Virus record (IMG/VR): IMGVR_UViG_3300046028_003260
Coordinates: 1 to 25,739 of that record
Source of the DNA: a virus
Strand: one strand, 5' to 3'
Length of the DNA: 25,739 nt
A model generated the notes under the pieces. It did not search any database, had not been told where the DNA came from, and saw only the letters and a list, made by a program, of their open reading frames with translations. Below are positions 23,391 through 25,739 of the stretch, piece by piece; the first letter of the stretch is position 1, and every line of letters starts with the position of its first letter. A program made the position numbers and the translations under genes.

Positions 23391-23739
23391 CGTCGTGGTC
23401 CCGCTTCTTGTCGCGCCGGTCATCGTCGTGTTCCTCGTCAAAGTCGGGGCCTTCGTAATGGTCGTCGTGATCCTCATGCTCGTCGTCATGGTAGTCGGGC
23501 TTAGGGTCCGGTTTCGGATCTGGGTCAGGCGCAGGAGCGGGCTCTGGCTGCGGGTCAGGCTTCGGCGGCTCTGGGCGAGGCGCTGGGGCGGGGTCGGGCC
23601 TCGACGGCACATTGTCCCGCGCCAATAGCGCAAGGCCGCCACCGCCGCTCTGAGAGCATTCTGGCGGCAGCGGGAACGTCAGGCACGTCTCAGCGTGCGG
23701 GGCGCAGGCGGCGAGGGGCAGGAGCAGCAGCCACTTCAT
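23383..23739 (-). CDS. Pro/Asp/His-rich lipoprotein
   Basis: A 118-residue protein with a lipoprotein signal (MKWLLLLPLAAC, lipobox LAAC, Cys12). After a short Cys-containing segment it becomes a repetitive Pro/Asp/Glu spacer (about 48-82, PDP/PEP repeats), then a tail rich in Asp, His and Glu (about 83-118, e.g. 'YHDDEHEDHDDHYEGPDFDE'). A proline-rich lipoprotein could resemble an outer-membrane spanin, but here it lies in the early/lysogeny operon, and the acidic His tail suggests metal binding. A surface or periplasmic role, perhaps exclusion, is speculation. Confidence 0.75.
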   Translation of the reverse strand: MKWLLLLPLAACAPHAETCLTFPLPPECSQSGGGGLALLARDNVPSRPDPAPAPRPEPPKPDPQPEPAPAPDPDPKPDPKPDYHDDEHEDHDDHYEGPDFDEEHDDDRRDKKRDHDDD

Positions 23740-24011
23740 TGCACGAACCCCGCCAGCAGCGTCGCCACCCCGAAGCACGCGAAGGCCATCACAGCGACTG
23801 TCACTGCGGCAACCTTCGCCCCCGGATACGGCACCATCCACATCTCGTCCTCGACAACCCGGCACAGCGCGCGGTCGGCGGGGTCTTGGCTGTGGGCAAG
23901 GACTTCGAAGGCCGCATCGATGGCTTCCAGGTCGTGGAAGCTGTGATTGCGCAGGATGTAGCGGGCGGTGCTGTAGCCCTGGTGGAGCGGGGGCAGGGGG
24001 ATGATGGTCAT
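23736..24011 (-). CDS. Small protein with C-terminal membrane segment
   Basis: A 91-residue protein with a soluble N-terminal helical part ('HSFHDLEAIDAAFEVLAHSQ') and one C-terminal membrane segment ('VAAVTVAVMAFACFGVATLL'). Start at ATG 24011 has AAAGG upstream; its stop overlaps the lipoprotein start. Being next to the lipoprotein, the two may work as a pair in the envelope. Family not recognised. Confidence 0.68.
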   Translation of the reverse strand: MTIIPLPPLHQGYSTARYILRNHSFHDLEAIDAAFEVLAHSQDPADRALCRVVEDEMWMVPYPGAKVAAVTVAVMAFACFGVATLLAGFVQ

Positions 24012-24022
24012 GGCGGAACCTT

Positions 24023-24595
24023 TCATGCTGCGACCCAAAGCGGCGCCCGCCACTGGTCGGCCATTGCGGTTGCGATGCCGGAAAAGGTTCGGCTGCGTTC
24101 GTTCGCGCGGTTAGGACCGGGCGGCATCTTGTGAATGCGCTGCTCCCGCCCCTCGACAATGTTGGTCGCCTTCAGCGTCGGAAGGTTCTTCAGCCAGAGG
24201 CACGTCGCCTTGGTTTCGCCGTGGCCGTACTGCCAAGGCTGAATGACTTGGTCGGGCTTGCGCCACAGGCTGGACATGATGCCGACCGGGTTTTCGATGG
24301 CAATCATCGGGATGTCGGCGCGGGCCAGAAGCATGAAGAACGACACGCTGGCCTGCTGGCGTCCGTCCATGCGCTTTTCCGCGAACCAGCGCGCCCCGCT
24401 GACGGTGAGGTCTGTGCATGGAGGGAAGGCAATCATTGCATCCCACGGGTAGTTCAGCACATCGCGGACATCGCCCTGATAGTGCGGGCCGGGGCGTTCG
24501 GTCGGCAGCAAGTCGCAAGACATGGCGTCATGCCCCCCCCGGATGAAGGCATCGCGGACAGAGCCGGAAAACTCGCAGGCGACCAGAACCCTCAT
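24023..24595 (-). CDS. Cytosine-methyltransferase-like protein
   Basis: A 190-residue Dcm-like protein. 'VLVACEFSGSVRDAFIRGG' is a motif I-like SAM-binding start, 'AFPPCTDLTVSG' has the PPC catalytic-type motif (Cys60), and 'AIENPVGIM' is the ENV/ENP motif. It ends 'RSRTFSGIATAMADQW'. At 190 residues it lacks the long target recognition domain of full C5-methyltransferases; such short phage versions are often called methyltransferases or nucleotide-modifying enzymes. It overlaps the 50-residue gene by ATGA, and an in-frame G8 run lies near its 5' end. Confidence 0.8.
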   Translation of the reverse strand: MRVLVACEFSGSVRDAFIRGGHDAMSCDLLPTERPGPHYQGDVRDVLNYPWDAMIAFPPCTDLTVSGARWFAEKRMDGRQQASVSFFMLLARADIPMIAIENPVGIMSSLWRKPDQVIQPWQYGHGETKATCLWLKNLPTLKATNIVEGREQRIHKMPPGPNRANERSRTFSGIATAMADQWRAPLWVAA

Positions 24596-24744
24596 TCCCG
24601 CCCCCAAAAAGCTGCCGAGGACGAATCCCCGGCAGAGGTCACGGCGGGAGGCCAAGCCGACATTACCCGGGCCGCGCGGGGTTCGTTGCGCGCTGCAGCA
24701 ATGCGGGCGCGCTGTGTGGCGAGTGCTGCGGCGAGGGCGGTCAT
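24592..24744 (-). CDS. Unknown 50-residue protein
   Basis: Ala/Arg-rich small protein starting 'MTALAAALATQRARIAAARN' and ending FWGRE. ATGA overlaps with both neighbours (24744-24741 and 24595-24592). Function unknown; the exact coupling supports it being translated. Confidence 0.58.
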   Translation of the reverse strand: MTALAAALATQRARIAAARNEPRAARVMSAWPPAVTSAGDSSSAAFWGRE

Positions 24745-24872
24745 GTCTGACCACCCGTGTGCGGCTTGAGCGCATCGCGGATGGCCCGGCGCACTGCCGC
24801 CATCAGGACGGGATCTGCTTTGCGCTCGGCAAGGCACTGCATCACGGCAAGCTGGACGGCGTCGGCGGTCAT
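24741..24872 (-). CDS. Unknown 43-residue protein
   Basis: Predicted helical peptide 'MTADAVQLAVMQCLAERKAD' continuing through 'PVLMAAVRRAIRDALK' and ending with HTGGQT. Framed by ATGA overlaps with neighbours on each side. No family recognised. Confidence 0.55.
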   Translation of the reverse strand: MTADAVQLAVMQCLAERKADPVLMAAVRRAIRDALKPHTGGQT

Positions 24873-24955
24873 GCCGTCACCGCGAGAAACAGCGCCAGCA
24901 GCGCGAAGATGGCGGCAACGCCAATGGCGTCGGCGATCAAGTCAGCTTTGCGCAT
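24869..24955 (-). CDS. 28-residue putative membrane peptide
   Basis: Tiny frame encoding 'MRKADLIADAIG' followed by a hydrophobic stretch 'VAAIFALLALFLAVTA', a likely single membrane helix. It overlaps the upstream gene by 14 bases and the downstream gene by ATGA. Could be a regulator of a host membrane protein or chance; only position supports it. Confidence 0.45.
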   Translation of the reverse strand: MRKADLIADAIGVAAIFALLALFLAVTA

Positions 24956-25118
24956 TTTCGCGCTCCTCAATCTTGGATTTCAGGTGGTGGACCGCTTCGT
25001 CTGGCGTGCTGCCGTAACCAATCGGGTCAAGCGCGGGGTTGAAGCCGATCTGCATGGCGAACCAGTCGCGCTTGCGGCTGCAGGGCGGGTCGAACCGCAC
25101 GATGATGCCCCGCGTCAT
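24942..25118 (-). CDS. Unknown 58-residue protein
   Basis: 'MTRGIIVRFDPPCSRKRDWF' leads to 'DPIGYGSTPDEAVHHLKSKI', a strand-then-helix ending reminiscent of small HicB-like folds ('GxTPxEAxxxL'), though no toxin gene is adjacent. Coupled to the upstream gene by ATGA (25118-25115). Function unassigned. Confidence 0.6.
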   Translation of the reverse strand: MTRGIIVRFDPPCSRKRDWFAMQIGFNPALDPIGYGSTPDEAVHHLKSKIEERENAQS

Positions 25119-25468
25119 TCGGCGGCACTCAGATAGCGGCGCTCTGCGGCCATTTCGTAAAGGTGGTCGCCCCGGTCGTTGACGTAGTCTTCGGCGGCGC
25201 CTTCGTAAGATTTTACCAGCCAGTCGCGCAGGTTTTCGTTGTCCAGAAGCTGCTCCAAGAGCGGGTTCGCGCCCCACGCAAACTCGGGCTTGCCCTTGGG
25301 CGCGGGGTGGCGGAACTCGATGAAAACGTTCGTCGCCTCGGCGGCCCAGCCTGGCTCGTCGCGGGTGTCGTCTGCGCCAGGCTCGTATTCGTAGCTGATC
25401 TTCGCTTCGCACCAGGTATCAACGTGGCCGTCGAGGCTCAGGTGCAGGTCGAGGTATTCCGTTGCCAT
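25115..25468 (-). CDS. First gene of the leftward operon, unknown
   Basis: A 117-residue acidic protein without recognised domain. Start ATG 25468 has a GGGAGAAG ribosome site. 'YLDLHLSLDGHVDTWCEAKI' suggests a beta-rich N-terminal half; 'NPLLEQLLDNENLRDWLVKS' is helical. Being first behind the regulated promoter, it would be the earliest leftward product after infection. Possibly an anti-host or regulatory protein, by analogy only. Confidence 0.72.
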   Translation of the reverse strand: MATEYLDLHLSLDGHVDTWCEAKISYEYEPGADDTRDEPGWAAEATNVFIEFRHPAPKGKPEFAWGANPLLEQLLDNENLRDWLVKSYEGAAEDYVNDRGDHLYEMAAERRYLSAAE

Positions 25469-25501
25469 GATCTTCTCCCGTTGCCGTTGTGGCTTGGGAG
25501 T

Positions 25502-25529
25502 AGAATATCCGCTATCGCGGACAAGTCAA
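25502..25529 (-). promoter_or_regulatory. Leftward early promoter
   Basis: Minus strand -35 TTGACT (25524-25529), spacer 16, -10 TATTCT (25502-25507). Transcription would start near 25495, about 25 bases before the ATG at 25468. It drives the whole leftward operon down to int. Confidence 0.7.
25506..25523. promoter_or_regulatory. Operator 1 within the promoter
   Basis: TATCCGCTATCGCGGACA, an inverted repeat of half-site TATCCG (one mismatch in the right half), lying between the -35 and -10 boxes and overlapping the -10. Binding would block RNA polymerase. Confidence 0.68.
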
Positions 25530-25535
25530 CATGAA

Positions 25536-25553
25536 TATCCGCAAAAACGGATA
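25536..25553. promoter_or_regulatory. Operator 2 upstream of the promoter
   Basis: TATCCGCAAAAACGGATA, a perfect TATCCG-N6-CGGATA inverted repeat, 30 bases (about three helical turns) from operator 1, suitable for cooperative repressor binding. Confidence 0.68.
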
Positions 25554-25620
25554 CTGATGGATGCGGCCCATGCGCCAAGTCGCTTCAACCGTATGAGCCG
25601 CAAGTCCCGCAACCCGCGCG

Positions 25621-25651
25621 CATGAAAAAACCCGCGCAGGGCGGGCTGTGC
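25621..25651 (-). terminator. Intrinsic terminator for a gene lying to the right
   Basis: On the minus strand a GC-rich hairpin (CCCGC/GCGGG arms) is followed by six T. It is a 29/31 inverted copy of the terminator at 15589-15619. It would stop leftward transcription entering from beyond the window before it reaches the early promoter. Confidence 0.72.
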
Positions 25652-25665
25652 TGGTGCAATCTTGC

Positions 25666-25690
25666 GATATTGTATTGAAAAATCAATATC
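25666..25690. promoter_or_regulatory. AT-rich inverted repeat, possible operator
   Basis: GATATTG (25666-25672) pairs with CAATATC (25684-25690), and inside it TATTGA-AAAA-TCAATA (25673-25688) is a perfect palindrome. It contrasts with the GC-rich surroundings and differs from the TATCCG operators. Role unknown. Confidence 0.4.
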
Positions 25691-25700
25691 TTGTACCGCG

Positions 25701-25739
25701 CCCCCCCCCCCCCCCCCCCCCCCGCGGGGGGGGGGGGGG
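25701..25739. other. Poly-C/poly-G end, probable assembly artefact
   Basis: 23 C, then GCG and a long G run up to the last base. This is unlikely to be natural and probably marks a contig end. Confidence 0.8.

Noticed and set aside
22760-23458. 232-residue plus-strand frame
   Set aside because: Antisense to the coupled early genes, whose overlaps and ribosome sites are much more convincing.

Overview
This window is a large piece of a temperate, long-tailed (siphovirus-type) phage of an alphaproteobacterium. The host is probably in the Rhodobacterales: the DNA is GC-rich, one tail chaperone resembles gene 10 of the Rhodobacter gene transfer agent, and the attachment core is the 3' half of an alphaproteobacterial-style tRNA-Gly(CCC). 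The host name is inference; the phage nature is clear from gene content and order.

Positions 54-19449 are a tightly packed rightward late operon, with most genes joined by ATGA or TGATG overlaps. It starts with small and large terminase, then an HK97-type head set (portal, ClpP-like protease, capsid), connectors, and tail genes: tube, chaperones, tape measure, distal tail protein, hub-like protein, cell-wall peptidase, and tip protein J. Next come a tail fibre and its assembly protein, a terminator, and a lysis cassette (membrane protein with a coiled coil, M15 endolysin with an EF-hand-like loop, small holin candidate). After that are a second fibre/adhesin-like set and a metallophosphoesterase. 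The tail chaperone pair carries a textbook -1 frameshift signal: a GGGAAAC slippery heptamer followed by an 11-bp hairpin that contains the zero-frame stop.

Positions 19433-20105 are an HNH/AP2 endonuclease cassette with its own sigma70-like promoter, running against the late operon. It sits in the 3' end of the metallophosphoesterase gene, and a second homologous 3' end of that gene lies stranded just beyond it. Positions 20196-20553 hold an attP site: a 47-nt tRNA-Gly 3' half, five copies of a CTTCGGGAC motif on both sides, and a perfect IHF consensus. Arm sites on both sides of the core mean this is the unintegrated (circular or virion) form of the genome, not a prophage end.

Positions 20554-25468 are a leftward early/lysogeny operon of about 16 overlapping genes. 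Read from its promoter, it has several tiny unknown genes, a cytosine-methyltransferase-like protein, a membrane protein, a Pro/Asp/His-rich lipoprotein, a Lar-like zinc protein, a coiled-coil HTH protein, an excisionase-like HTH protein, the tyrosine integrase, and an 84-residue unknown protein. The promoter (25502-25529) is overlaid by two copies of a TATCCG-N6-CGGATA operator. The repressor, replication genes and anything to the right are missing; the sequence ends in a poly-C/poly-G run that looks like an assembly artefact.
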